A DNA stretch of 64,000 nucleotides from Anadara kagoshimensis. Lineage: Eukaryota; Mollusca; Bivalvia; Arcoida; Arcidae. The position numbers were made by a program, and so were the translations under genes. This document shows, one piece after another, positions 24,901-39,900 of the stretch (its first letter is position 1; the number at the start of each line of letters is the position of its first letter). The stretch is taken from contig CM037865.1 in NCBI GenBank assembly GCA_021292105.1, positions 72,990,128 through 73,054,127 on the forward strand, written 5' to 3'. A model generated the notes under the pieces. It searched no databases and was not told where the DNA came from. It was given only the letters and a program-made list of their open reading frames with translations.

Positions 24901-27900
24901 CAAACTGCTGCCCAGTCTTTACGTCAATCATCTGTGACACCTATTACACTTTGAATGGAACCCATAGTAAAAAGGGTTGGGTTTGTTATAAGAGGTGGAG
25001 TCAAAAACTTAGATTTTTTCAGGTTGAACATTTTTGACAAAAATTTATACTATACAGAGGCAAAGTCCAAAGTGATGAAAAACTCAAACCATCATGGTAA
25101 ATTAGGCCAGGTCTTGTTATATACATAGCCAAATTTCTGTTTCACATCTTCAACTGGTTTTTGAGAAAAATCCATAAAATTGAGTGTAATCCATTTCTGA
25201 TTATACTTTAGAAGCTAATGTTGTAATGAACAATACACTACTGACTTCAATTAATCGGCCTTTATTCCTTTAAATACCAATTTATTCTTACATCAGAATC
25301 TAAACTAGAATTGCCTCAGAAGGAGATTAATACCTCCTTACTTACAAGCGATGAGTTCTTATGATGCTTAACATATCTACATAGTTTCCGAAAAAAATGA
25401 ATCATACATAACAAAATATTAATATAGACACAATTGTATTTATGGTCAAATTCTTAGTGTGGAAATGGCAATGATTCCGCAAAATACAAACTAATGATTT
25501 TAATTTAATGATGCTTATTAACATTTGTGCATAATTAAAAAAAATTGGATCAAATATAACTGAATAAAACTCTAAACTGTGTCTACAAACAGACAGACAG
25601 ACAATGTGATTCCAGTATACCCATTAAACTCCATTTGTGAGGAGTTTAACAACTTTATAATCTTTTAATCACAATATTTCTCACCTGTAGGGTTGGTATT
25701 GTAATTCTTGATGTAAAATCTTTTTCCCACTGACTCCTGGCATCTTTTCTTTTCAGACCACACACATCTTCTTCTAATTTTTCACCTAGTGAACATAATA
25801 TAAATCCAAGTTTAACATGTCTATATATGGCCGTTTTGATATGTACACATCATGTTTTGATTTGTTTGCATGTCTTTATGCACATATTACTATTTCTACA
25901 TGGATAAAGAACAATTGGGACAAAATTTACTAGCCTTAAAAACGGTGAAGTCCTTCTATAGAGGTGACCTTTAAGACAGGTGTGACTGTACAAATTTTAG
26001 ACAGTTTAGACAATTCTTTAATGATATGAAGTAGAGTGCTGGCTTGGTATGTGGGACGCCCACAGGTACTGACCAAGACTTAAATATAGATAGTGATTGT
26101 TTTTTCACAAAGGAATGAAAGTCACTGGGTTCTGTGGAATGTGATGTCTCTATATAAGTGAAATATTCTTGATTGGGACGTAAAACCTCATTTAATCAAC
26201 CAACAGTTCTGAAGATTTTATTTTACATTTTCACTAAGGTTTTCACATACAAAACCACAACTGAATACCTAGAACACCCAGTTAGTTCACCTGGCCCCAG
26301 TTTCACAATTATTCCTTAGCTAAGATTTTCCTTACCGGTAACTTAAATTTTGCAAAATTCAAAATCTGTATAATTTTGTTATTTTTCAAGATATTCAGGA
26401 ATTTAATGTGTCAATTTGAAGATATTTTCTAGAGTAAAACATTTGCACATAGTTTGGACTAAAATATTCCTCAGTCGTTCCTAAAAGAGATTACAAAAAA
26501 TAGTTAAATTTAAGTTAATGAAAATCTTAGCCAAGTAGTGATTGTGGCCCCAGCTTCACATATTATTTCTTAACTAAGATTTTCTTAAACTTAAATCTGT
26601 CAAATTGAATAAATTTGAATAATTTTGTTAGTTTTCAAGATACTCATGACTTTGAGGTGTCACTTTTGGCTCACTTGGAAGATCTCTCTAAGCTTATTAC
26701 ATTTACATTTTAATTTTGTCAAAACTTTTTATTTGTAATACGATAAAAGTTCCTCAAAATTTACCAGATTTAAGTTAAGGAATGATTGTGAAATTAGAGC
26801 CTGACTTTATAATTACCTTGATTAAAAGTATTAATCATTCCGGTCAGTATATAATGTAGTAAAGTGAAGACATCATCTACACTCCTTCCTAATGCTTTCT
26901 TCAGACAAGCTATATCTGTTACAATATGGTCCCACATAAACTGACATATCACATTGTATTGTAGGTCTGGCTTCACCAAATTACAAACAGCCTGCAAGTT
27001 TTAATACATTTAAAACATTAATTTCAATATACATGTACAGTATTGTTCATAAACCAATATTTACAATAGAAAAATAACTTCTACATTGAACCCAGTTTGA
27101 TTTCTTTTTTCAAGATTTGCATAAACATCGGTTTTTCGCATCGCACATGAATACCAATACTACCGAGTCAATACCAATCCGCAAGTCCAGATGTCGAGCA
27201 CTCTATCGTCTATTAAGTCTGGTTTTTTAACAAGCTCTACCTTCAATAACTGTAACTTGATCATAAATATGAATATGTAATTTTTTGTCATTGACTGAAA
27301 TGAAATTTGTTTGAAATATTATCCAAGACTGATGACCTATTTTGTTTCTTCCAGACATTACGTCAAATGGGGGGATGGGGGGGGGGGGGAGGAGGGAAGG
27401 GCTAATGTGAAACAGCTGTTCCATGTCCAGGTCACGTCCGCCGCTAAAAATTTTTTTTCAAAACATTGGAATTTATTTCATTCAACGGAATTTGCAATTT
27501 TGCTCTTGTAAAGAAAGAATAAATTGTAAATGTAAGAATTGACTGTCATTTTTTTCCTGGTTCATCAGATTTGCTAGTTTTAAAATCTGGTTCATTACTT
27601 GATGAACCAGGAAAAATGACAGTCAATTCTTAATTCTAAAATTGATTAGGAATTGAAGTAAGGGAAACAAGAAATATCAGTAGAACTAATGGATGCTCCC
27701 AAAATAAAAGCCAATTGCAAAACAGATTTTTTTTTAACATGTTTTTTTTTTCAAATTTGTCTGTTTATATATATATATAGAAATCATAATATAGCATTAT
27801 AATGGGGAACATATGCAAAGGCAGCAAGAAAGCATCAGAGATTAATAAAAAATTTATCGTTGTTTGGTCATACAACTATTTACAGAGTATCAAGAAATGT

Positions 27901-30900
27901 GTACTTGTGTACTGCACACTGTCAATTTAACACATCATTTTATACATATCCAAGTATGCAGTAACTACATATTTACTACTAATTATATGATGAGTAAATA
28001 TACTTTCACCATAAACTTTAAATTTGGACATGGATGTTCTGTTCTGTTTACAATTAAGCTAATAAACTTACTACAGGTTCAGAATCGGCACCAATATACA
28101 TGGACAAGTGTGTTAATAATCGTAGTACAGCACACTGAGCTGGAGTTAGTGTCCTCTCAGGGGCTGCTTGATGTTTTCTGTTTTGAGCTCTACCAAGTAT
28201 ATGTCCTGTTGCTGTTTGATCAATACTGAAAAAAACCACAAAACAACCTATAAAGTATACATCTTTCTCACACCTGTGACATGGAAATCCCGAGTTTTTA
28301 CCCATGTGGGATTTCCTTGTCTCACCCTAGGGTTGAGACAGGCTACACGCTGAATTTCCCGCGTAGTTATACTTGCTCTAGATTTATCGTTTGGAGGACT
28401 CAATAACATGAGAAAAGTTCCAAAGTCAACCAACAATATTTTCAACGTCACAATCACTTACACACGCTTAATTAACTGAACATTTAATGCAATTTTTTGT
28501 TTACAATCCATGTTTTATGTTGCAAATGTGTGAGAAAAAAGAATTCTACACCAGTTACAGGGTAAGACAGAGATATCTCAAACTCGGATGAATATTTTCA
28601 ATGTCCAGGACTCGCTAAAGCTCGTTCTGGAAAGGAAAATATTCATCCTCGCTTGAGATATCTCTGTCTTACCCTGTTACCGGTGTAAGATTCTATTAAT
28701 ATACAGGGTTAGATCAGGGGATTGAACCCATCTCTCTAACCTGGAGTTATTGAATTCAACTGTATTTGAATAGAATGAAAAAAATCTGTAACAAGAGCAG
28801 AAACAATGTAGGGTTAGACCAGGGGTTGGACCCTTGACCACCTACACTACAAGCAAGTGTTCCACCACACAATACACCCAGACTGCTACATTTCTATGCC
28901 AACAGTAATTTTTTGTCGTATTTCATCTGGAATTATTGTGTATTAGAATTTAGAATCTTATTTGTTGTTAACCAGATCTTTCTGATATCTGATACATAGA
29001 GAATAAATATGGTAAAATCTATATCACATGCTATATCTGCCCGAGACTCCAGTATCAGACAGAGGGCTTGAGCTGCCTGAGCTGGTCTGCTAGTATGTAC
29101 ATGTAGAAGATGTATTATTATTATTATTATTACCTTATATTAATATCCATCAGTGTACATTGTGTCATGTAAACAGTGGTGCAAAATGTACAGTTTTACA
29201 GCATGTGTTGTATATCATATCATAACCAGGAGAATAGTACAATATGATCAAGACTGCTGGTTAGAATGCAGTGAAAATGATTTTCTTAAGAACATATCAA
29301 AATTACAAAGCTCTTTAACATTATTAACTCTTAATAACTGTATTAATTTAAACATACCCGGCTTTTGCCAGTAATACGGTTTTATATATTTTACTCTGAA
29401 TAACTTGTATAGAGGATATTGTAAAATAAAATGGTATTCGTCCCCTATACAATTGTTGTTATGTTTGTCAACTTTCCTATAACGCCCGATCTCTACAGCA
29501 AGATTATGACTAGATAAACAAATTTTTGCGATATACTTTTTAAGGGATGTAGGGATTCCCTTAAACAGGTAAAATTGTAAACAATGATGATTCGTTATAT
29601 ATAAGATGTAATATTTTTCCACTGCTTCAATAACCAGGTTTATCCAGAAACAGCTACCAGCACTCATGCTTGGATTAACTGATGTCTAAAATTGGTTGCT
29701 TCAATTCTTTGAAGCTCAGACAAACACAAGTCTAATGAACCTATTAGCCTGGACAAAATTTAACTAATACCAGAAAGAACTACAATTACTGTGAATAAAA
29801 CTCATAAAGGATACCCTTCCTAATGGCTTGTTTTGGATTTTTAATATTCATAGTAATGGCAGCCATCTTGGAAGTTCTACCTCGGTCACAAATGTACATG
29901 ACACATTGTCTCCAGGTGATACACCCATGTACAAAATATAAGAATGTCTTTGTCAAAGAACAAAGAAGTTATGGCCTGGACATGAATCTTCACAGAGAGA
30001 AAGACAGATGTATGGACAGACCAAATGTTTCCTATATACCCCCTGAACTTTGTTCGCAGGGAATGGGTGTATGATTATATAGAATTACTAACCCTTGATC
30101 AAGCATGTTTCCATCTCGCAACTGGTGCCCTACACCACCAATTTCAGCTCCACATTCCTTACATTTTCCAATTACAGCTGGACGTCCACACTGAAAAAAT
30201 ATATGATGAAACAATTAATCAATTGATTGCATCAGGTTCTCTGATTAAATTGTAAATAAAACAGAGAGTCACATGAATGTTTATGGCGTAATATGTATGC
30301 TATAGGTTGTAGTTGTGTATTACGTCACCAATATTGTCTTTGATTCAGTGCACATCCGCTGGACAGACGCAGAAGCATGTCTGATTATCCTGAAAAAACT
30401 GCAACATGCATTAGAGGAATTACCTAATTTGGTGGTAAAATTTTCGATTTTACACATAGTAACTTCCGATAGACTTTGTGAAGTTGAAAAAAGAATTGAA
30501 TGGCATTCAATACCAATTAAAGTAAACCACCAGGGAACATGGGGGCAGCCATTTTGTTTACCAGGTTATAGTTCCGCCGGAATGTGTATTGCCGATGTTA
30601 ATATTCAAACGCAGTGATGCGGCCGTTTGGCATTTATAGTCCTATTATTCCCAAACTGGAGGATATAGGAAATACACAAGGCTAATGAAAATATTTTATT
30701 TTTTTTTAGTTAAATGTTAATTTCATGTACAACATATACTTACATTTCCGATGATATACGGATGTCCACTTGGACAACCTACAAAGATAAAAACAAGAGG
30801 CCCATGGGCCTTAACGCTCACCTGAGGAAGAGTACATATCTTATGCAGAGGTTCAATGGTCAATGACATTAATAAAAGAGAATATCAAAATTTTCAGCAG

Positions 30901-33900
30901 TAAGGGCCAATAATATGCAAGTATTTTTGCAAATTAATTATAATAATTATTATATAAGTATGCTATATATAACATATTTAAAGTCTAGCTACAATATATT
31001 ATTTATAAACAGCTAAAACATCTGTATATTAAGAGTCATTCTCTGTAAGGACCAGACGGTTTGGCTATATTTTGGAAATCGCATGTCTCAGATTTTGATG
31101 ATATTGCACATGATTGTTAAATACACATAACAAGAGGCCCATGGGCCTTATACGCTCACCTGATAACTAATGGCTAGCTGATAGATTTAAAGTAAACGTA
31201 AATACTAAACCCCAATGACTTTTTTCTATAGATCAAAATGATCATTGTATCAATACCTACAACATTCTAAAATACATGCCTATGCAAAACGTTTATAGTT
31301 TTCAAGATAATTAACAATTTCAGTATTGTTTTACATATGTGACCTTGACCTTTAAACCCATGACCTTATTCTATACATCAAAATGATTGTTGTATCAATA
31401 CCTACAACATTCTAATATACATGCTTATACAAAAAGTTAATAGTTTTCGAGATAATTAACCATTTCAGTATTGATTTGCATCTGTGACCTTGACCTTTGA
31501 ACCCATGACCGTTTACTATACATCAAAATGATTGTCCTATCAATACCTACAACATTCTAATATACATGCCTATACAAAAAGTTTATAGTTTTTGAGATAA
31601 TTAACCATTTCTGTATTGTTTCGCATCTGTGACCTTGACCTTTAAACCCATGACCTTTTTCTATACATCAAAATGATCGTTGTATCAATACCTACAACAT
31701 TCTAATATACATGCATATACAAAAAGTTTATAGTTTTCGAGATAATTAACCATTTCAGTATTGATTCGCATCTGTGACCTTGACCTTTGAACCCATGGCC
31801 TTTTTCTATACATCAAAATGATTGTTGTATCAATATCTACAACATTCTAATATACATGCCTATACAAAAAGTTTATAGTTTTCGAGATAATTAACCATTT
31901 CAGTATTTATTCACATCTGTGACCTTGACCTTTGAACCCATGACCTTTTTCTATACATCAAAATGATTGTTGTATCAATACCTACAACATTCTAATATAC
32001 ATGCCTATACAAAAAGATTATAGTTTTCAAGATAATTAACCATTTCGGTGTTGTTTCGCAATTCTGACCTTGACCTTTGAACCCATGACCTTTTTCTATA
32101 CATCAAAATGATTGTTGTATCAATACCTACAACATTTTAATATAAATGCCTATACAAAAAGTTTATAGTTTTCGAGATAATTAACCATTTCGGTATTGTT
32201 TTGCATCTGTGACTTTGACCTTTGAACCCATGACCTTTTTCTATACATCAAACTGATCGTTGTATCAATACCTACAACATTCTATTATACATGCCTATAC
32301 AAAAAGTTTATAGTATTTGAGATAATTCACCATTTCAGTATTGATTCGCATCTGTGACCTTGACCTTTGAACCCATGACCTTTTTCCATACATCAAAATG
32401 ATCGTCGTATCAATACCTACAACATTCTAATATACATGCCTATACAAAAAGTTTATAGTTTTCGAGATAATTAACCATTTAGGTATTGTTTCACATCTGT
32501 GACCTTGACCTTTGAACCCATGACCTTTTTCTATACATCAAAATGATCGTTGTATCAATACCTACAACATTCTAATATACATCACTATACAAAAAGTTTA
32601 TAGTTTTCGAGATAATAATTATCATCAGAGTTAAAAAAAATTAGGTCACGACCTTCACAATTGACCTTGACCTCATTTTGAAGATACAAACAAGAAGATG
32701 TCAAAACTGAAAACCCCATGTCATTATCTGGTCAAGTAGTCAAGTTATAACAATTTGAAGCTTTTTTACGATTTTTTCAAAATTAAACGCAAAAACGCGT
32801 AACCCATTTTTCGACCGAATTTCACAAAATGAACAAACTATAGGCTTAAGACCCTAGAGAAGCCAAATATCACATCAGATTTTTTCTCCAAACAATACTT
32901 TCGGAGAAGAAGATTTTTTAAGATTTTTGCACCCCTAAGTCACCTTGACCTAGTTATGGTAGCCATGGCAACGCCATGAACAAATCTGAATTGCACCGAC
33001 CCAGACATGCTTCTGACCAAGTCTCGTTGAAATCTACCATGTACTTTCAGAGGAGAAGTCGAAAATGTGTGTTAACGACGCACGCACGCACGCACACACG
33101 CACGCACGCACATACACACGCTGCACCATACCATAAGCTCACATGACCTTTGGTCAGGTGAGCTAAAAAATCAAAAAGAAAAGTCCCATGCGAAATTTTA
33201 AATCATCGTTTCCATGGTAACCAACCACTAAGAGGCTAATCTCTGGAATTTCAGTCAATTTTAGGTGCATATCAAATATGCCACCAGAATATGCTATTAA
33301 TGATAGTGATCTTCAATATTTTGTTTTTATTCGGAACTTTGATGGTCATCCTTATCTTTTTCAAGTCAAAACTGTATGATTTTACAAGTTTTAATTTATT
33401 TTGAGTCAATTTTATCTCAAAAAATGCTCTAAAATTGACCTAAACTAGCTTAACTTTGAGATTGATTATTTTGAAAACGCGGGCACTGGTATAGTATCAC
33501 AAACATTTAAGTTATAGGGGAAAGTGAGTTCAACAAAATATCAAAAAATTAGAGTGGTACTTTTTGATTAAAGAAAATAAATCAGTTTCAAAGTTACAGA
33601 AGTAGCCCTAGCAGGGTCCCTTAGTAAACAATATGACATTTAGGAATTTTCTAACAATTGGTTGGTGAATTTGGTTAAATCGTGTTAATTCAGAAATGGA
33701 TTATTATGTTTGTTTTTTTACTATATACACTGTCTTGTCATTAAAATTTTGGTTAATTACAGTTTCTTATTTTAAACTAAGCACTCTATGTTCCTACAGC
33801 TGTTGCAGCATGATCTTGCTCATGACAAGTAAACATGCATCTATTGAAATCTATTAGAGCCTTCAATTAATAAACATTACAGTTTGTTCTTTCATAATAA

Positions 33901-36900
33901 TATACCACTGCTGTAGCTCAGTTGGTAAAATGCCCTCTCAGTAAGAGGGAGGTCGTGGGTTTGAACCCCTACCAAGTCTATCCCTATACCTGAAGTTTGG
34001 TACTACCTATTCTTTCGCCAACCACTGTCCCAGTGGTTAAACACCATAACTGAACTCAACTCTATGATATAATAAAGATAGAACACATTCAAACATAACT
34101 CCAAGTATAGATTAAAACTATTTTTAACCAAAATTGTAATGACAAGACAATGTATATAGTTAACAAGGTTTAACAATTCACCACTTATAAAGTACAGTCC
34201 AACCTGTGTTAAAGGCCACCTCTATATAAGGGCCACCTGTCTATAAAGGCCACTTATAATTCCTCCCGGGCCATTTTACTCTTTATTTAACCTCTATATA
34301 AGGGCCACTGTTCAACTGAGCCAGAGGCCACCCTATTTTTGTACAGAATGGCTCATGAACCTGTCTATAAAGGCCACTTTTTATTCGTATTTTGGGGACA
34401 AGTTTTGTTATAGTTTCTAAAATTTTGTGCAAAAATGTTAAGCCATGTAATTTTAATAAATCTTGAAGCTAAAATTAGATTTTAAACATTGATTATTTAA
34501 CTTTAAACCATTGATCATTAAACTCAGTACATGTAACCAAATCTGTATGTTGAATTTTTAAAAAGTATATTTTTGAAACTTTTTTAAAAACTTAAACAAA
34601 TTCTTAAGTCATTTATCCTCATGTCAGCAAATGAAGCCATAAAGCACTGAGGATAGATTATTACTCATTATTAATTATGATACATTGACTATTTTCTATT
34701 GTTTTCATTACTGGCTCCTACCTATTAAAGAAGACATGTCTTTATTTAAGATATGTGTATATACTTGGTGATTTTTAAGTTGGTTTTTTTTCAAAGATCG
34801 ATAAATAGTGTGGTCAGAAAATATTTCTTTAATTGTTTTCAAAAAAATTATTCTGTTAAAATTAGCTAATGCCTTTTTTGTAACAGAAATTTTAACAAAT
34901 AAAATAAATAAATTAGAACTGCTCACTATTTTTCCAACTTATATTTATATTTATGTCATAACTGGATTTACAAACCTCTATATAAAGGCCACCTGTCCAT
35001 AAGGGCCACTTTTGCAACTTCCCTCGAGTGGCCCTTATAGACAGGTTAGACTGTATAAGAATATTACGATGTTTCAGTGCTTCGTAATCAATCACATAAT
35101 AATAGCATATTTATTAAAATTGTAAACATATATAAAGACTTAAACATACAATTAATAAACCATGAAATTTGTGAGTACAAAAAATTAGATATTTTTCATG
35201 GAATTTAAAAAAGTGGGACAAAGAGAAAAGAAATCCCATTTCTTGGTAAATAAAGGGAACTACATGTAATTCTGTTAATAAAGGGGACCTATTTCTAGAC
35301 TTGTAAAATCCAAATACTTTTTCAAGTATTTAATAGAATAGTTCATTACAAATATAATTTTTATGCTTTCTTGCCAGAATGTTAATCAAAATATGTATAA
35401 GTTAATATACATATTTTTTCAAAATAACTAATTGATTAAATGTTTGGCACTTACGAGATGAAACATATCAAAAAGACAAAATAAATATCATATTGTTTAC
35501 TAAGGGGAGATAATTCTTTCTTAAAGAGGGACCCTGCTAGGGCTACTTCGTTAACTTTGAAACTGATTTATTTTCTTTAATCAAAAAGTACCACTCTAAT
35601 TTTTTGATATTTTGTTGAACTCACTTTCCCCTACAACTTAAATGTTTGTGATACTATTCCAATGCCCGCGTTTTCAAAATAATCAATCTCAAAGTTAAGC
35701 TAGTTTAGGTCAATTTTAGAGCATTTTTTGAGATAAAATTGACTCAAAATAAATGAAAACTTGAAAAATCATACTGTTTTGACTTGAAAAAGATAAGGAT
35801 GACCATCAAAGTTTCGAATAAAAACAAAATATTGAAGACAACCATCATAAGTGGCATATTCTAGCGGCATATTTGATACGCAAACAAATTTGACTGAAAA
35901 TTTCAGAGATTGGCCTCTTAGTGGTTGGTTACCATGGAAACGATAAAAAAGATTCTAAGTTTGATAATTTTTTCTTTGTTTCTTATATGTAGCCATTGTT
36001 TAGGTAAAATATTTTCAAAATCTGTGACATGCAATTTCCAGAGGAGTTTGGTCCTTATAGAGAATGACTCTTAAAATGTGCATTAGGCCAATACATAAAA
36101 TATTCCAATATACATGCCTATACAAAGAGTTTATAGTTTTTGAGATAATTAACTATTTAAGTATTCGTTTGCATCTATGACCTTGACCTTTGAACCTATG
36201 ACCTTTATTCATATATCAAAATGATTGTTGTGCAAATGCCTACAATATTCCAATATACATGCCTATACAAAAAGTTTATAGTTTTTGAGATAATTAACCA
36301 TTTAAGTTAAAGTTTCTGAGATAATTAACTATTTAAGTATTAGTTTGCATCTATGACCTTGACCTTTGAACCTATGAACTTCATTCATATATCAAAATGA
36401 TTGTTGTGCAAATGCCTACAATATTCTAATATACATGCCTATACAAAAAGTTTATAGTTTTTGAGATAATTAACCATTTAAATATTCGTTCGCAGCTATG
36501 ACCTTGACCTTTGAAACTATGACCTTCATTCATATATCAAAATGATCGTTAGGCCAATACCTACAATATTCCAATATACATGCCTATACAAAAAGTTTAT
36601 AGTTTTTGAGATAATTCACCATTTAAGTATTTGTTCAATTCTATGACCTTGACCTTTGAACCTATGACCTTCATTTATATACCAAAATGACCGTTAGGCC
36701 AATACGTACCTTATTCCAATATACATGCCTATACAAAAAGTTTATAGTTTTCGAGATAATTAACCATTTCGGTATTGTTTCACATCTGTGACCTTGACCT
36801 TTGAACATATGACCTTTTTCTATACATCAAAATGATTGTTGTATCAATACCTACAACATTCTAATATACATGCCTATACAAAAAGTTTATAGTTTTCAAG

Positions 36901-39900
36901 ATAATTAACCATTTCAGTATTGTTTCGCATCTGTGACCTTGACCTTTGAACCTATGACCTTTTTCTATACATTCTAATGTACATGCCTATACAAAAAGTT
37001 TATAGTTTTCGAGATAATTAACCATTTCGGTATTGTTTTGCATCTGTGACCTTGACCTTTGAACCCATTACCTTATTCTATACATCAAAATGATCGTTGT
37101 ATCAATACCTACAACATTCTAATATACATGCCTATACAAAAAGTTTATAGTTTTTGAGATAGTTAACCATTTCGGTATTGTTTCGCATCTGTGACCTTGA
37201 CCTTTGAACCCATGACCTTTTTCTATACATCAAAATGATCGTTGTATCAATACCTACAACATTGTAATATACATGCCTATACAAAAAGTTTATAATTTTC
37301 GAGATAATAATTAGAATCAGAGGTAAAAAAAATAGGTCACGACCTTCACAATTGACCTTGACCTCATTTTGAAGATACTAACAAGAAGATGTCAAAACTG
37401 AAAACCCCATGTCATTATCTGGTCAAATAGTCAAGTTATAACATTTTGAAGCTATTTTACGATTTTTTTCAAAATTAAATGCAAAAACGCGTAACCTATT
37501 TTTTATCCGAATTTCACAAAATGAACAAACTGTAGGCTTAAGACCCTATAGAAGCCAAATATCACATAAGATTTTTTCTCCAATCAGTACTTTCGGAGAA
37601 GAAGATTTTTTAAGATTTTTGCGCCCCTTGGTCACCTTGACCTAGTTATGGTAGCCAAGGCAATGCCACGAACAAATCTGAATTGCACCGGCCCATATAT
37701 ACTTCTGACAAAGTTTCATTAAAAACTGTCCAGTAGTTTCAGAGGAGAAGACGAAAATAGGTGTTAACGACGCACACATGCACGCACACATGCACACACG
37801 CACATATACACGCTGCGCTATGCCATAAGCTCACATGACCTTCGGTCAGGTGAGCTAACAAGCTATATAATCATAGTTAATCATACTAACATCTAATTTT
37901 TAAGAGTTTACATTTTACGTTGGTGCATTAGGGGTACAATGAAGGGCAACCCAAAGATCAGATTTAGTATAAATCAAAGTATTAATTAACATAATTTTTT
38001 TCAAAGTTTGCTCATGCGGACATGCTGCAGTGACATGCAAACCAATGCCTACAGATTGGTATTATTAATACAAATCAACTATTTATGATTACAGATGAAA
38101 AATTTGGATTGGCAAAACCCAATAAATAAGACCTTTTTTCTTTCTTTTCAAACCCTTTTACCAATATTCCACAAAAATATGAAAAAATGAACTCTTTAAT
38201 GCTCTTTTCTGGGTTTGGTTTTACTTTATTGGATACCATTGAGTTCTCTTATTTCAAAACAGTTTCTGCGAAATTGGTTTTAGAATGGCGAAAATGTGAT
38301 CGAAAATCAACTAAATTGTATTATTGCAGAAATTGATCTACATATGTATATCCAAATAACAAATTTCAAATTTAGGTATACGTCTCCATTTACAAAGACC
38401 TGACTTTTATAACTAATGACTTACGGTAGAAAACTGGATTTTCATTTCCATCTCTTCTAGCTGCTAGTAAAGCCTCTTTCACTTCCCCAAGGTCATCCTG
38501 TGGCATTGTGGGTAAAAATGCATCCTGATGAAAAAGAATAAGTGAGCTTCATATAAATGTTACAATTTCTTTGTGGTCTCCTATTTAACTTACAAGTATT
38601 TTTAACTGGAAAAGGATGTTTTAAAACTTAGTAAATTTTTGGTAATGTTCTTGCATAAAATCCTACATGTACAAATGTATATTGTTTCATCTTAACTGAT
38701 TTTGAAGAATGAAAAGAAAACAAGAGGCCCATGGGCCTTGACGCTCACCTGAGGAAGAGTACATATCTTATGCAGAGGTTCAATGGTCAATGACATTATT
38801 AAAAGAGAATATCAAAATTTTCAGCAGTAAGGGCCTATAATATGCAAGTATTTTTGCAAATTAATTATAATAATTATTATATAAGTATGCTATATATAAC
38901 ATATTTAAAGTCTAGCTACAATATATTATTTATAAATAGCTACAACATCTGTATATTAAAATGTGCATTAGGCCAATACCTACAATATTCCAATATACAT
39001 GGCTATACAAAGAGTTTATAGTTTTTGAGATAATTAACCATTTAAGTATTCGTTTGCATCTATGACCTTGACCTTTGAACCTATGAACTTCATTCTTATA
39101 TCAAAATGATTGTTGTGCAAATGCCTACAATATTCCAATATACAAGCCTATACAAAAAGTTTATAGTTTTTAAGATAATTAACCATTTAAGTATTCGTTT
39201 GCATCTATGACCTTGACCTTTGAACTTATGACTTTCATTCATATATCAAAATGATTGTTGTGCAAATGACTACAATATTCCAATATACATGCCTATACAA
39301 AAAGTTTATAGTTTTTGAGATAAGTAACAATTTAAGTATTTGTTCGTGACTATGACCTTGACCTTTGAACCTTTGACCTTCATTCATATATCAAAATGAT
39401 TGTTAGGCCAATACGTACCTTATTCCAATATACATGCCTATACAAAAAGTTTATAGTTTTTGAGATAATTAACCATTTAAGTATTCATTTGCATCTATGA
39501 CCTTGACCTTTAAACCTATGACCTTCATTCATATATCAAAATGATCAATAGGCCAATACCTACAATATTCTAATATACATGCCTACACAAAAAGTTTATA
39601 GTTTTTGAGAAAATTAACCATTTAAATATTCATTCACAGCTATGACCTTGACCTTTGAACCTATGACCTTCATTCATATATCAAAATGATCATTAGGCCA
39701 ATACCTACAATATTCCAATATACATGCCTATACAAAGAGTTTATAGTTTTTGAGATAATTAACCATTTAAGTATTTGTTCAATTCTATGACCTTGACCTT
39801 TGAACCCATGACCTTCATTCATATATCAACATGATCATTAGGCCAATACCTACAATATTCCAATATACATGCCTATACAAAAAGTTTATAGTTTTTGAGA

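Larger units (their letters stand above)
31025..36073. mobile_element. TTAA-flanked TIR transposon with long inverted arms
   Basis: Left end TTAA-gagtcattctct, right end agagaatgactc-TTAA. The uninterrupted paralogous site at 38955-38970 has a single TTAA, so the target duplication is TTAA, as in piggyBac and Kolobok. Inner parts of the arms are at 33170-33640 and 35500-35970, about 470 bp each and largely complementary. Net length without the inner element A is about 3.0 kb. No transposase frame is seen, so non-autonomous. Confidence 0.82.
30792..37858. mobile_element. Element A, outer copy, split by a nested insertion
   Basis: Starts aacaagaggcccatgggcc (with the 12-bp palindrome GGCCCATGGGCC) and gctcacctga; ends with a hairpin agctcacatgacc/ggtcaggtgagct followed by aa. 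Its first 232 bp are nearly identical to 38720-38960. Interrupted at TTAA by 31025-36073. Without the insertion about 2.0 kb, mostly an array of about 145-bp repeats (36074-37320) and a tail with ttttcggagaagaag-type phrases and a cacg/caca microsatellite. No ORF. Terminal hairpin and CTAA end recall Helitron/Helentron non-autonomous elements (inference). Confidence 0.75.

Noticed and set aside
27864..28229. 121-residue plus-strand frame
   Set aside because: Antisense to RNF213 exon 28072-28225, which is confirmed by homology and splice sites.
30315..30617. 100-residue plus-strand frame
   Set aside because: Lies in an RNF213 intron, no recognisable motif, no splice context; likely chance.
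33905..33980. A working tRNA gene
   Set aside because: A and B boxes and an anticodon-like stem are present, but acceptor and T stems do not pair and position 33 is not T; it fits a SINE head.
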